This document shows positions 43,125 to 55,182 of a stretch of 64,000 bases of DNA, in pieces (within the stretch, counting starts at the first letter, position 1; every line of letters begins with the position of its first letter). Under the pieces are notes generated by a model. The model was not told the DNA's origin. It made no database searches and saw nothing but the letters and a program-made list of their open reading frames with translations. This stretch comes from Plectosphaerella cucumerina (Eukaryota; Ascomycota; Sordariomycetes; Glomerellales; Plectosphaerellaceae): positions 5,022,001-5,086,000 of the forward strand of contig JAGPXD010000004.1 in NCBI GenBank assembly GCA_020746995.1, written 5' to 3'. The position numbers were made by a program, and so were the translations under genes.

Positions 43125-44989
43125 TAACGTATATCACAAGCGAGTGGTCTACCTAAGTAAGTGGTCTACCTAACCTATATTCCACAGAATTAACCTATCG
43201 TCACACGATATCTCAGTATTTAATTTAAATAAAAGCTACTCTTCGCTATCCGACGATAACAGGGTAACCTGCTGATAAGTTCTCGCGTTGTAGCTAGTCT
43301 TTCCGTATACGCTATAGCTTTGTTTCTTCGGCGTGGCGTGTGTCGACGGAGCTGGATTTTATCGCGTTTCCTCCTTTACTTAAGAATCTACCTCTCTCTG
43401 GGCAATCTGGTCCTGTCCCTCGCCTAGAGTAAGGCTCCCTCCTTTTCGTAGTTATACTTTTTTAGCCCTGCGACGCCGGCTAAGGGTTGTATTCTCCTCT
43501 CGAAGGATTACGTTCTCGGACTTTAAAAGGGCGATCTGGTATATAACACCCCGTGTACCCTTCGCTAGGAAGTTAATAGCGTTAAGAATTAACGTCGGTA
43601 AGCTACTCTTGTGACGGCTGATCCGACCTTTAATAAAATCGGACTGCGAAATAGCTTCTGTAGCGGTTATAGGTGTCTGGGAGGTCTAGAGGTCGGGTAG
43701 CCCGTAAGATAACCCCGGAGGCGTTAGCGTCTTTAACTTTATATCTAGCTTCGAGAGAACTACTTTCGGGTTATAGGGTATAAGTCTAGCCCCTCGAAAA
43801 CCACCCAGGATATTTTTTTCCGTTATTATATCTTAAAATACAGCCGAAAACACGGGTAGGAAGTCCTCCTTTATAATATAACTTATACCGGCCTTTATCT
43901 TTATCTCGATTTACCGACTATACGCTTTCTTTAGCGGGCTAAAACAACTAATATTAAGAGGTTAGAGTAGATACAACAAATAAGGGGGTATATAGAGCGT
44001 AATAATATTATTTTCCTTATAGTAGAGCTCGAATTCGACGGAGTAGTAACTTTCGTAGCTATCTAGGACGAGGACGCGATACCCGCCTGTCTTTCTGGGT
44101 TTTATATATCGGTTAAAATACTAAATCTAATCGAAGCTAATTTCGTTTATTATCTAGCCGTTTAGAGACGTTACGATCCTCTAGTCGCGTGGAATCGCGT
44201 TATCTTAGTACTAAGTCGAGAGGTGATATTTACCCGTAACCACGATATACGGCGGGACGTAGAAACCGGTCACGCTAACGCCCTAGATTACTGTGACTTA
44301 TTCCCGATTACCCGGCTACCTTATCTTCGGGTTAGAACGTCTTTCCGCGCCTATAACGACCGTCCCGTTAGCGATAACGCCTATCTAGAAACCGGTCTTA
44401 TCGAAGTTATAAATATCCGAGTCTACTATACTATATTTCGCGACTATATTCCGTATAAGCCGAAACCACGCGTTTATCGCGTCTGGATCTTTACATTAGG
44501 CTCTCTTATAGTCGTATCTACGAAAGAAACGCGTCCGGAGCTCTAGTTGTTGTTTAACGAAGTTAAACGCCTAGTTCTTCCCGACGGGTAGCGTATCGCA
44601 CTCCGCAAGCAGTTTGTTAGCTATATCTCTAACCTCGCCTAACCGAGCAGGGTATAATCGCGAATCTAGGTCGAGTGTGTATTTAACAATCGTCTTCTCT
44701 TCGAGCTCGGTCAATTTCGCAGAATTCGGAGGGCTATCGCGTCGGGCAGTAGTACTATATAGGCGGCGGAGGAGGGTTGTCTTCGGTATATCGTAGATCT
44801 TCGCAGCGCTCGTAGCGCTTAAAGTCGCTTCGTTTTTCATTACTTAGATAGCAAGAATAATCTGGCTTTCTTTACAAGGTGTCGATATTTCTAGTAGTAG
44901 AACAAACGCGTAACGGGGAGTAGAATCTATAGAATCCGGGCGGGCTGGACCACTCGCTTAGGTAGACCACTCGCTTGTGATATACGTTA
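43125..44989 (-). mobile_element. Fot1/pogo-type DNA transposon, RIP-inactivated
   Basis: Inverted ends of about 50 bp (TAACGTATATCACAAGCGAG, then TGGTCTACCTAAG repeated in tandem) face each other at 43125 and 44989 and are flanked by TA. The 1.86-kb length fits Fot1-like elements. The minus strand encodes the transposase: an open N-terminal piece 44840-44571 (HTH region SAAKIYDIPKTTLLRRLYST, then PNSAKLTELEEKTIVKYTLD), followed through many stops by YNFDKTGF (first Asp), VLDSYESYYSVEFE (second Asp) and a PLNISCFSPLK segment where the family has PLD, so the third catalytic Asp has become Asn. At least ten premature stops make it inactive. Ends could be shifted by 2 bp because the target is TATA. 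Confidence 0.85.
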
Positions 44990-46690
44990 TAGTAAAAAGG
45001 TTTACTATAAGTTACGAAGAAAATAATTAAAAGCTAGAAAATCGATTGTATAGTAGAAAATCTTACTAAGAAGTTATAAAGTACCTATCTAAAATAGATA
45101 AACGAAAAACCTCCTTTAGTTAATATATAGAACGATATATTAATAGAAAACCTAGCGTTATAAAAGAAGCTTGCTAAATTTAAATCCTATTTTCCTATAG
45201 GCCGGATATATACTACTCGATCCTTAGAAGCGGTTAAATAACTAATCTATTAACCGGTATTATTAATAACGGACGAAGTTAAGAGGCTATAACTAGTTAA
45301 ATAGGGAAAGAGAGGGGTATAGGACGAGTGAAAAAGGCTATATACTATAGCATAGAGTAAATAAAAACTCCTTATAATAAGACCGCCTTAAAGTAAATAT
45401 ACCTTTTATTACTAAGAAGATTATATATAGAGGTTCTATACTTTATTAAACCGCGATTATATATAGGGATAAGTTAAATAAGATTTCTTAAACTATATCT
45501 TAATTAATTAGAAAGGCGAGTAGGATCTCATTAATAACGAGTAAGAGTTTATTCCCGGCTAAAGCCGTGAGTAGTTAGACTATATAATACTAGCTTTCTT
45601 AGTAAAATAGAAAAGCGTCGACTACTTAGTTATTAACTTCATCGCTTAAGATTAAGTACTAGAAGGAGAGAGAGGGTTACTCTATAATATTAATAATAAG
45701 GTTACTAAAATAAAAGAATTATAATAAAAGATTCTAGAAAATAAAAAAGGTATTAATAATGTTATTAATAAAATACTCGAGGATAAAGTATTTAATAGTA
45801 TCTTTCCGGTAGTAAGTAGAAAGCTCTAACCTAGCCGACGTAAAGAACTATATAAGCCTCGGATCTTAAGGCGTAATTATAATAGAGCGGAGTTACTAGG
45901 TAAGTTAATAAATAAAAGTCCTCTGTAGGAAGAACTTACTAAACTAAGCCCTTCGTATAATAAGGCCTTAATCCTAGTAATAACTAAGGAGAATTAAGTT
46001 AATTAATTATAAGAGTTAATAGAAGTTAAGGTTAAAGAGGTCCCGAGGAAGCCGTTAACCCCTATATTCGGCCGGTAGGATATAGTTATTATTAAGGCTA
46101 AGTTAGTATTACGACCTAGGTATAATCCTAAGGATATATAGGCTAGATAAATAGTAGTATATATTAATAGTTCGCCCTAGGCAATAGAATAGAATAATAC
46201 TTAGCGTCCTCGTTCTACTTATCGTGATATCGTAAAGTATTATACTTCTTTACTATAAACTCAAGGAGGTTTCTAATAAAGACTTAAATTAATTACTATC
46301 GTGAATCTATCTATAGTAACTTAGTTAGTAAGTTACCCTCTATATACTAAGAGATAAATAAGTCTAATTATCTTAATTATAGAGTATCGGAGCGTAATTA
46401 GTTATAAGTATTAACTCCTAATTACCTTACTTACCTTACTAAGAGTTATAATCGTAGTAATTATAGTTAGCGACCCTTAGGATCTAGCCTATATATTCTT
46501 ATCGATTACTAATAAGACGCGTCCTTATATAATCCTTCCTAACTAGCTACTTAGTAGTTACGTAGATAGCCTTATTTCCGGGGTATACCGGTCGGGCGTT
46601 ATATGATTCCCCTCCTTATAGTCGATATCCTAGCGACCTATAAGTAGTAACTCCTAGACTCTATTGATTTAACAGCACTTAGTTTTCTAC
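44990..46690. other. AT-rich, RIP-like desert
   Basis: About 1.7 kb of very TA-rich DNA without any open frame. Regular spacing of purine words (AAGGAG, AGAGG) hints at a former coding sequence on the + strand, but no protein could be read. Confidence 0.4.
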
Positions 46691-46944
46691 CTGGCATCAT
46701 CACCCAAGGCTATATATGGAACTTTGTTGCGACCGGGGCTCCGCAGCCTTCGACAGACCCATTTTCCAACGACTCAAAGCCCAAGCTATACTCCGGCATC
46801 CCGCTGGGGGCAACCTCAACGCCGAGGGACTTCTGTAAGATTCTTGCGGTGCTTGGTCACATCGTTGGAATGCGAGTACTGGCCGGTGTACCAGGAGCAG
46901 GTATTGCGACTTCCAAGTACGATTCCTCACGGGGGACTAAACCA

Positions 46945-47067
<123 letters not shown>

Positions 47068-47859
47068 GGCCTGGCCCTAACCCCACCCCGCCCGTCCCGT
47101 CCGCCCGCCCTACTCCGCTCATGCACCGCAGCCTTGATTTTCACGAGCTTTCATATTGAATGCTGTACCTTACGTACAAAGCCACAGCCTCCCATCACGC
47201 TAGAGAGATAGAATGTCGACTTTATGACTTTAAGTTATCTGCTGCGGCAGACCTGCCCCGAGAACACGCTTGCGGTTCGGTAAGACGATCCCCTAATGAA
47301 CAGCAGTGCTGCTATACCCGCGTCTGTCTGAAGCCGGGACGCGGCTGATTTATACTCTCGGTAGTGCTTAGCTGCTTCAGACGGTTGCGAGGCTCACGGG
47401 GTGGGCCCGCCGCAGCTGGGACGCTAATGTTTTTGACGGCTTGTGCCGGAGACGCGGGGCCAGACGGCACGATCGCACTCTTCAAAAATATAGTACAGAG
47501 CCCCCTTAGTAAACAGTCAACAAAGACTATCGACAGCAGCTTCGCGGTATATGCCGGAGAGTGAACGCGGAGATATCCTTCAGAGGTGGTCTGGCCAGAT
47601 CTAAGCCGACTCTTGTCGACCATTAGGCTGGATGGCCCAGCCGCACCTGACTATCTACCTCTCCGGGGCTGTCTCTTTGTCCTCATGGCCACACATTGAA
47701 AGGCCGTCCAAAGCTGAAGGGCAATGATTCCAGCCGTACGGTGTCTTCCCATGGAGGACCAGCACAAAAGCTGGAGGCCGCCTCGGAGACATTCGCAAGC
47801 GTCCATCGTGCTCGGACCCTTGCCTCCACAACGTTGCACGCCATATCACGACCACGACG
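47068..47859. other. Intergenic, 0.8 kb, promoter side of the kelch gene
   Basis: A minus-strand frame at 47312-47623 (103 codons) lacks recognisable features. No other gene evidence was seen. Confidence 0.35.
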
Positions 47860-49924
47860 ATGAATATGTTGCAGAAGGTTTCGAGGCTGTGGGCTGATGG
47901 TCGTGTCCTAGCACTGGGGTGGCTTCTGCTGTCCCTTGCCTCGAGTGTGGTTGCCAAGAACCCCAAGGACGACTTTTGCCGGCGCTTCGCGCACCAGACG
48001 ACCGTTATTGATGACAAGTTATACATTGACGGAGGATTGTTGAACTATGCCGACTTTCCAGAGGATGCGACGAACTACTCTAGTAAGTCGTCATGAGGAA
48101 CGGCGTCAAGGACGACGCGGATGGCTGATCTTGTTGAAAGACACCTGGCTCGGATACCACGATCTCAATAAGCCCTTCGAAGGCGCAGCGGACTTGAATG
48201 TCGGCCTCAACAAGAATGACAGGCACATCTCTCCATGCAGAACGATGCAGATATTGTGCTGACAGCTCCTCAGCGTCCCGACAGTCCAGGGCGGCGTCCT
48301 CTGGGCCGACTCGGTCAACAAGAGGTTCTACCTTTACGGCGGCGAGGCGACCGAAGGCCTGCCCAACGCCTACCACATCTGGAGCTACGATATCATCGAT
48401 GACCACTGGGATGATCAAGGCCCGCCGAGCACCAGCAAGCCCCCGTCGATCGCGGCCTTTGGCGCCGGCGTGGGCGTCTCCGAGACGGGGTCGGGGTACT
48501 ACTACGGCGGGTGGGTAAGCAACACGTCCATGAGCGGCTGGCTGCAGCCGCGCACGATGACCTCCGACTTTTACAAGTACGACTACGACTCGGAGCAGTT
48601 TACCCAAGCCGCCAGCCCGGATAACCAGCCGCGGGCCGAGGGGGGTATAGTGTGGCTGCCGGCGGGGGATCCGGAGGGCGTGCTTGTGTACTTTGGCGGC
48701 ATCGTGAGCAGCGGCGATGGGACGACGGCGCCGCAGCCGCTTGATGAGATTTTCGTGTTTGACGCCACGGGCAACTCGTGGTATAAGCAGAAGGCGACGG
48801 GGGATGTTCCACAGAACAGGGCCAGGTTCTGCGCCGACGTGGCCTGGGCGCCGGACAAGTCGAGCTACAACATGTGAGTGCGCCGCGCCCACTAGTGGAA
48901 GAAGCGAAGCTGACAAGAGACAAGCTACCTCTGGGGCGGCCTCAGCGTGACACCGCCGGTGGTCAACGCCACGTCCTTCAACGACGTATACATGCTCTCG
49001 CTCCCGACCTTCACCTGGATCAAGGCCTACCCGCGCGGCGACCCGAAGAACGGCACGCTCGCCGAGACGGGCCACTACAGCGCATCGTGCAACATGGTCA
49101 AGCATATGTCGCAAATGTTCGTCATTGGCGGCACATTTACAGAGACTGACCAGTGCGACTACGAGGCCGTCTGGGGCCAGCACACGCTCTGGACGGGCAC
49201 GCTGAATAACGAGGGCGACAACGAGACGTACTGGGCGCTGTATAATGAAAACGTCACGACCAACGTGGTGCCTAAGGACATTTACTCGGTGGTGGGCGGA
49301 GACAAGGAGGGCGGTGCGACGGAGCTCAAGCCCGCGGGAGGGTTTGATGCGAGCAACAAGCCACTGGAGTACCTGTTTGGACGCGCGGCGGTCATCGAGG
49401 AGCGCACGCCGACGAGGTCAATCCCAGGCTCAACGGACACCCCGACGCACGAGCCGAAAAAACACGGAGGACCGAAACTCTCGACAGGCGCCATCGTGGG
49501 CATCGCCATCGCCGGCGCCGTGGGCCTGGCCCTCCTCCTCCTAGGCTGGTTCTGCATCGCCAAACGCGTCAACCGCAAGCGCAAGGCGCAGGCCCAGCAG
49601 CAGCAGCAGCAGCAGCAATGGCGACAGACGTCGTACAGTGTCGTCAGCAGCATGCCTGGCGCGCCCAGCATGGCGACGGCCAGCATGGCGGGCGGCGTGG
49701 CCCCGAGCATGGTGAGCCAGCAGACGGGGCCGCCGCCGTCGGAGCTGCCGACGCGGGGGGATAATATCGGGGTCGTGAACGAGTTGCCGGAAGACATGGC
49801 GGGGAAGGACATGGTGTCGCCGCAAGTCAGTCCGATGCATGACATCTCGCCAGGGTCGCAGGACGCGTGGGACCCCCGGGACGATGGTCGGGAACGGGCG
49901 CCGGAGGGGGACGGTCGAGGGTAG
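47860..49924 (+). CDS. Kelch-repeat type I membrane protein
   Basis: Four exons (47860-48082, 48141-48222, 48274-48873, 48925-49924) encode 634 residues. A signal peptide (hydrophobic RVLALGWLLLSLASSVVA) precedes an extracellular beta-propeller with kelch-type strands such as LYIDGGLLNYADFPED, KRFYLYGGEATEGLP, YYYGGWVSN, VYFGGIVSSGD and MFVIGGTFTE. After a linker comes one membrane helix (GAIVGIAIAGAVGLALLLLG), a basic stop-transfer RVNRKRK, a run of eight Gln and a cytoplasmic tail rich in Met, Pro and Ser. Introns 1 and 3 are GT-AG; intron 2 (48223-48273) begins GC and has a strong TGCTGAC branch site, and only this splice keeps the frame (NKNDSVPTVQGG). Fungal proteins of this layout are common and mostly uncharacterised; a wall or surface role is inferred. 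Composition is like the 1-10 kb genes, unlike its surroundings. Confidence 0.88.
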
Positions 49925-50556
49925 AGCGGTGATGCGCGAGCGTGGTCGCCATAGCGGCAGGGGAGTTTGTCGGGCAAGGTGGGCGTCAAGGCGGGTGTCA
50001 AGCTGGAGGAGGATTCGGTCGGGGTTGTCGGAAAGTCTGCGGAATCAGTATGGCATAATGGAGTAGTCAGTCGTTTTCGCACATGAAGGAAAAGGGAGGA
50101 ATTGTCCCGGAATCGAGTGTGTTTGTTCGGTCTGCTGGCGGATGTTAGTGGCTGGCACCCTGTACCCCGTAACTAGAGGCCCTATAAGTGCGGGGTCCTC
50201 CTCATCAGTCTCTGTCTAAATCTGTTGAGGCCCCACACCGTGTAGACTTCGCAGTGCAGCAACAGTATACCTGGCATCCTGATGCATATACATCTCGGAA
50301 TTTAGTAATTCCACAACACCAACTGCAACATGTTCAGGCTGCCACACAAAAACCCGCACGTTGGAGTGCGCCCATTGAAGACAGGAACTGGTAGGGTATA
50401 CACGTTCAATGTGTTGAAACCTGCTATTCCCTAGTGAAGCAGTCAGTACACCCCCATCAGCCCGGAAGCTTCGTCTCATTCACTTTCTCGTTTATTCAGT
50501 GCACTATACAGCCCTCGACAGAAGGTATATATACATAAAAGGATCATTAAAGCCGA
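49925..50556. other. 3' flank of the kelch gene and intergenic DNA
   Basis: No gene seen. A GCCCTATAAGTGCGGGGTCC stretch near 50179 resembles words at 22000-22030. Confidence 0.35.
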
Positions 50557-50558
50557 TA

Positions 50559-50990
50559 ACGTAGATGCATAGCGAGTGGGCCAGCATAGCGAATGGGCCA
50601 GTTCTTATCGCCGCGAGAAATCGATTTCTACACCCCCTGTAAAAGTAGGTTAAATAAAGCCTAATTTAGTACTTTAAGCTAGTAATATTAATCGATAAGA
50701 CTAATTAAGAGAAATTACTTTTAGATACTTCTGAAGTTAGCTCTAAATGTAGTAGACTACTAATCTACTAGATCGATAAGACTTGAATAAGATCTACTAT
50801 ACTTAGAGTTATTTTTTAAACTATTCAGAATTCCTGTAACTTAATAAGTCTTATCGGTTGATATTGCTAGCTTAAAGTACTAGATTAGGCTTTGTTTAAC
50901 CTACTTTTACAGGGGGTGTAGAAATCGATTTCTCGCGGCGATAAGAACTGGCCCACTCGCTATGCTGGCCCACTCGCTATGCATCTACGT
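50559..50990. mobile_element. Fold-back MITE with long terminal inverted repeats
   Basis: The 432-bp element starts ACGTAGATGCATAGCGAGTG and ends with its inverse complement, flanked by TA at 50557-50558 and 50991-50992. The inverted arms match for about 150 bp with only a few C/T differences, and weaker pairing may continue inward, so the whole element can fold into one hairpin. The first 45 bp hold a tandem GCATAGCGAGTGGGCCA-type repeat, organised like the ends of the Fot1-type element at 43125 (both begin with ACGTA and carry a repeated GAGTGG word). No coding capacity. Likely mobilised by a pogo-family transposase. Confidence 0.85.
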
Positions 50991-50999
50991 TACAGCTTA

Positions 51000-51549
51000 T
51001 CACAGGGATTTGTATCTTTAAGTGTCTCACTGCTGTTAGTGTTAGCGCCTCGAATTTAATCGCTCTTACACAGGACTGTTACTCTGATATGTGTGTCCTA
51101 TCTATTTAGGGTACGAGGCAATCATTCTAAATCCAGAATTCCCGACATTTAACACTTTAACCTACTAATTTTTCTTCTATGTCTTTTATCCTTGTACTTC
51201 TAGAGATACGATATGTACTTATTATACGATACCTTCCCGCCGGCTGGCCAGAGGTGGACGGGGAAGATTCCCTGGACCAAGTGGGCGGCGGAGTCGTTCA
51301 GGTTTCGCGAAGGAGATGACCGTAAGCGAGACACGATCACGGGGGTGAGGCTGCAGTCCTTGGATGATACAAGTCTCATTACAACTCAGCAGTGCCTCGG
51401 AGTCAGCAACCCCTCATTCAAAAACAACGCGCTATTCGATGGCTAGTACAGCCCCGCCATATGACAGCCCCGCCTTTGAAGCCCGTTATTCAATCGCTAG
51501 TAAAGCTCCGGTGACGAGGGAATAGTCGTGTAGCGGAAAAGCTGAACAT
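51000..51549. other. Flank between MITE and P450 relic
   Basis: It contains one open + frame (51213-51446; FPPAGQRWTGKIPWTKWAAE) that could be a fragment of a separate gene; no family recognised. Confidence 0.3.
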
Positions 51550-52965
51550 ACTCACAGGAAGAGGGCCAAAATGCCCGTGGCCACGCTGCCTCTGCTGAAC
51601 AGCAAGATATACGTCGTGTGGGACACGAGCCTGGTGCAATCAGTATTCCGCAACAAGAATCTCTCTATAGTGCCTTTTGCTAGGGAGTTTACCACAAACG
51701 AGCTTAGTCTCGTCGGCAACGTACGTTATATCATAGAGGAGACTGATCTAGTCGCCGAGGTTTTTCTACTTCTCTACACTACGATAACCGCCGAGCATTT
51801 ACGGAAAATGAGTGTATCGGCACTAAGGTATATCTCAGATCAGCTCAACACGTCGTTCAACGGGAGTAAGTAGCTGGTGATTCCGAATATATACCTATAG
51901 ATCCGCGAGGTCATGTTCATAGCAACTTACGAAGCGCTGTATAGCCCTGGAAACATCTTCAGGGCCAGGGATGATCTTTAGGAAGACTTTTGGTTGGTGC
52001 AAATGGGAATGCTACCACATTTGAGAACAAACTAACAGGGTACAGGACTTTTGAGGCTTTATTAATCCTTCTTTTAATAAATATACTTCTAAAGCTTACT
52101 ACCCCGGCCGTAGTTAACGCTTGTGGTAGGCTTCAGGCGGCGTTGTCTAAGTATTACGGGGCAGACAAAGATAAGTCAGAAGGGACGTCCGAGCTAGTTA
52201 AGGCGAGGGCAGACTTATGGAGGTAATACGGGGTTTCTAGCGCAGACATTGGCCTTGTGGAGCTTATCCTACTACTACTTACAGTATTAAATACAATCCC
52301 GACGCTATTCTAGTTCCTCGTGTATATCTTTTACACGCTAGGCCTTTAGTAGCGTATCCGCGAGGAAGTGGAGAGGGTGATTAAGCATAATGGGACGGAG
52401 GTGGTCTTCGACGTTAGCCGCTTCGATAACGAGTGCCCCCTCCTTATTAGCTGTTACCGAGAGACGCTGCGCCTTAGTAGCTATAGCGTTAACGTGTGTC
52501 GTGTGGAAGAGGATACAACTATCACCGATACGGGCGGCGTGTTATATACGTTGAAGAAGGGCTGCGACGTTTAGCTCTCGGCTACCGTACCACACTTCCT
52601 GGAGGACGTCTGGGGTGATAGTCCCCGCTCATTTGACCCGGAACGCTTCCTAGCGACTAGTACGTCGGGATCTAAGACACAAGAGAAGGTAAAGAAGATT
52701 ATATATCACCCTTTCGGAGGTGGCAAGTATTTATATCCGGGTAGGAACTTCGCGCTTATCGAGAACCTGGGTTACGTAGCTGCTTTGGTGGTCGGTTTCG
52801 AGACACAACCTAGTTCGGGCGAGTCGGCGTCGTGGCAGCCCCTAGAGATGGTCTTGGGGTCCTAAGTAGAGGGGTCTTCTAAGCCGGCTAGAAACGGAGA
52901 TAGTTTCGGCGTCCGGATCCGCCGGCGGGCAGGTTGGGAGAAGGTTAGAGTGGCGTTTAAGTGCT
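51550..52965 (+). pseudogene. Cytochrome P450, haem cysteine lost
   Basis: Readable pieces in order: LLNSKIYVVWDTSLVQSVFR and NKNLSIVPFAREFTTNELSL from 51571; a helix-rich middle from 51990; then ECPLLISCYRETLRLSSYSV (ExxR of the K helix), LEDVWGDSPRSFDPERFL, and the haem region HPFGGGKYLYPGRNFALIE near 52715. The Cys that should bind haem iron (FGGGKYLCPGRNFA in the family) is encoded TAT, Tyr, a single G-to-A change from TGT. TAG/TAA stops break the frame at several points and one frame change lies near 51970-51990. The pattern is nearest to fungal P450s of the 7-alpha-hydroxylase/prostacyclin-synthase-like group. Upstream, 51213-51446 has an open frame of unknown nature. It cannot make an active enzyme. 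Confidence 0.75.
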
Positions 52966-52980
52966 AGATAGGAGTGAAGT

Positions 52981-53726
52981 ATGTCCGAAGAGATAAAGAA
53001 GCCGTTCCATTACCGCTCTTTCTTTTTGTACTGGATAAGGCGCTGGGCTACATGCGGTGTCATGGTAGTACCTATCTGGTCTCTTGGCATATCACTCAGT
53101 TCTCGCGTTGCCAACAGCCATTTTGTGCAAAGGCTCAAGGCCGCTGTTTTATTCACCCAGGAAGGCCTTGGTCGTCTAGATCTACCACACAGATTCGCCG
53201 TTCAGAATTGCTCAATGAACAAAAGCCTTGAAGAGTTCCTTCCGCGTTATGAATACCTTCCATATGGGAGGTTGCAGCCTTGGAGCAGTCGACATCATCG
53301 TGCGCTACTCAACCACCTGGCATGCGAGGAGCCAAAGAAGCCTCACGGACCATTAATGAATATCTACGGAAGGTAGATGTCCAGGTCTATGTAGTCCTTC
53401 GCGACCCTAGCAGCTTCTTCGCTACATGGTTGGCTCTCGGCAAAGTGGATTGCACCAGGGACCAAGTGGCCATAACCGTTGTGGGACGATTAGCCGAGAG
53501 ATATTTACACGAAATGCCCATGCAGTGGGGAAGACCTCGCAGCATGTGTTGCGAGCCACAGTGCCGGTCAAGAACTACGGTATTGGGGGACAGACGACCT
53601 GAATGGATTTTTCTGTCTTTGCCACTATGGAGTTGCAGAATGGGGCCCAACGGGTCTACCTTCCATATCGGTCGGATTACCTTGCATTTGGCGGAGTTCC
53701 GCCATTACCCGCTGCATCTTGACTAA
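52981..53726 (+). pseudogene. Unidentified gene read across three frames
   Basis: ATG 52981 opens YRSFFLYWIRRWATCGVMVV with PIWSLGISLSSRVANSHFVQ, then LDLPHRFAVQNCSMNKSLEE and YLPYGRLQ. Coding sense then appears to continue in a second frame (LGAVDIIVRYSTTWHARSQ), a third (VQVYVVLRDPSSFFATWLAL, then VGRLAERYLHE) and again the second (VLRATVPVKNYGIGGQTT, then MDFSVFATMELQNGAQRVYL). The hydrophobic and charged patterning suggests one protein broken by several indels, since no good GT-AG introns separate the pieces. I do not recognise the family. It directly follows the P450 relic in the same direction and may have belonged to the same cluster. Confidence 0.35.
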
Positions 53727-54005
53727 TGAGCAACGCGGTTAGGTTGTAATCTATGTGTAAGTAACCCTGGTCGATCAGTCTTTTTGCCTACCTCGCCTGC
53801 GGAATTCCCTGCCCCCATCTGAGAGGGTCGTGGTGGAGTGGTCAACTTGAGCTTCTCAGACACTCCTACTAACGACTTGGTCGATGGCTATAAGTACTAA
53901 GCGTGGACGTCTCCAGGTCTCAAGTCTCGACCATCCCAAAGATCTCTCACTGCAACGACCTCATTCCTTCACTCCTCAGCGACACACTCAAGCCCAACCG
54001 CCACC

Positions 54006-54431
54006 ATGGTCAACCTTGTCCACATCCTCTCTCCGCTCGCCCTCGCCGCCGTCACCCACGCTCAGTGGTACGTCATCGGTGTCAAGAACGAGTGGAGCGT
54101 GACCCAGATCCCCAACGGCGTCAACTACGTGACAAACGACTACTCCATAAACGCTATGAACATGGACTCCGGCGACGAGGACGACGCCAGCCACTCGGGC
54201 TGGGGACGTGGCCCAGAGAACATCTGCGGCACAAACCTCATGGACGCCGAGGTCTGGTGCTGGGGCGACGTCACCAAGGATTGCCAGGGCTACATCGCCG
54301 CTTTCAAGTCGCGCAGCTGCCGCACCTTCTGCGAGTCTCTCGGTGACAACCGGTTCCCTTACAACTGGAATGCTGCCACCACGGGGGCATGGTTCAGGGC
54401 CGACCTTGTCTGTGACAGGCCGTATCCCTGA
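54006..54431 (+). CDS. Small secreted cysteine-rich protein
   Basis: An intronless gene of 141 residues with a good start context (CCACCATGG). Residues 1-19 form a signal peptide (LVHILSPLALAAVTHA), leaving a mature protein of about 122 residues with six Cys: in ENICGT, VWCWG, TKDCQG, RSCRTFC and LVCDRP. It is rich in Trp, Asp and Asn, with no membrane segment or GPI signal. Six cysteines suggest three disulphides. This is the profile of fungal apoplastic effectors or small wall-active proteins, but no named family was recognised. It lies between a P450 relic and a DUF6606 chimera, in DNA of ordinary GC content and with its own promoter (TATA-like TATAAGT near 53889). No defects seen. Confidence 0.75.
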   Translation: MVNLVHILSPLALAAVTHAQWYVIGVKNEWSVTQIPNGVNYVTNDYSINAMNMDSGDEDDASHSGWGRGPENICGTNLMDAEVWCWGDVTKDCQGYIAAFKSRSCRTFCESLGDNRFPYNWNAATTGAWFRADLVCDRPYP

Positions 54432-55182
54432 GGTCGCAGGAGGGTGGTGCTAGGCGGGCTTTCATACCGCCGTCGATATGTGTGGCAATGGAGGTGTTGT
54501 CTAGTTGAGGGGTTCATGGAGGTGACAGGCGCAAGAGAGCTAGGAAGAAGCGGCAGTACATGTATCACCTCATTCTGTCATACATCTGGGACAATCGAAT
54601 TCAGAGATGTCAACACCATGCTATTTAACAATCTACCTAGAACTTATGAGCTACAATTTGTGTTACTTGATGCGTCCCAAAGAGCGGTATGGTTTGACAC
54701 TGGTGTCAGGATCCGCTGAGCAGAATCGTTTGGAATTCAGACTTCTGCTTGCAACGACCACGTTCACGAAACACGGCGGTAGGTGCACCCGCATCGCGAT
54801 TGGCGGATGGTAAGAAAGAAATACCTTCGTCTTGTGCTGTTTGATTGCCTTTTATTTCTTGTAACGTTATAGGACGTTGGAAATTCGGAAACGAGAGGTA
54901 CAGTAGGGGCCGAATAGATTGTCCGTTTTGGCAAACAATAAAGAAACATTTCTTAATGACTTGGGTGGCGCCGTACAGTGTCATCCCCACGAGATGTTCT
55001 GAGGTCGACTGCGGGACAGGCAGAAACCGCAGATGTGGGGCACACGCGCAAGGAACATCCCGGGTACCGTCCCTTCGAAGGCTGACTGTTGGCAGTCTAT
55101 CATGGTTTACGACTTCCTCGTAGGTCATCCTGCTTTATTTCTGTCATGATGAAGGTACTGTCCACTACAGTAGAGCTGTCTA
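54432..55182. other. Intergenic, 0.75 kb, no supported gene
   Basis: Short frames on both strands are not recognisable. The region is the shared 3' flank of two convergent genes. Confidence 0.35.

Noticed and set aside
49282..50082. Minus-strand frame of 266 codons over the end of the kelch gene
   Set aside because: Antisense to a well-supported exon with membrane helix and poly-Gln; a shadow frame.
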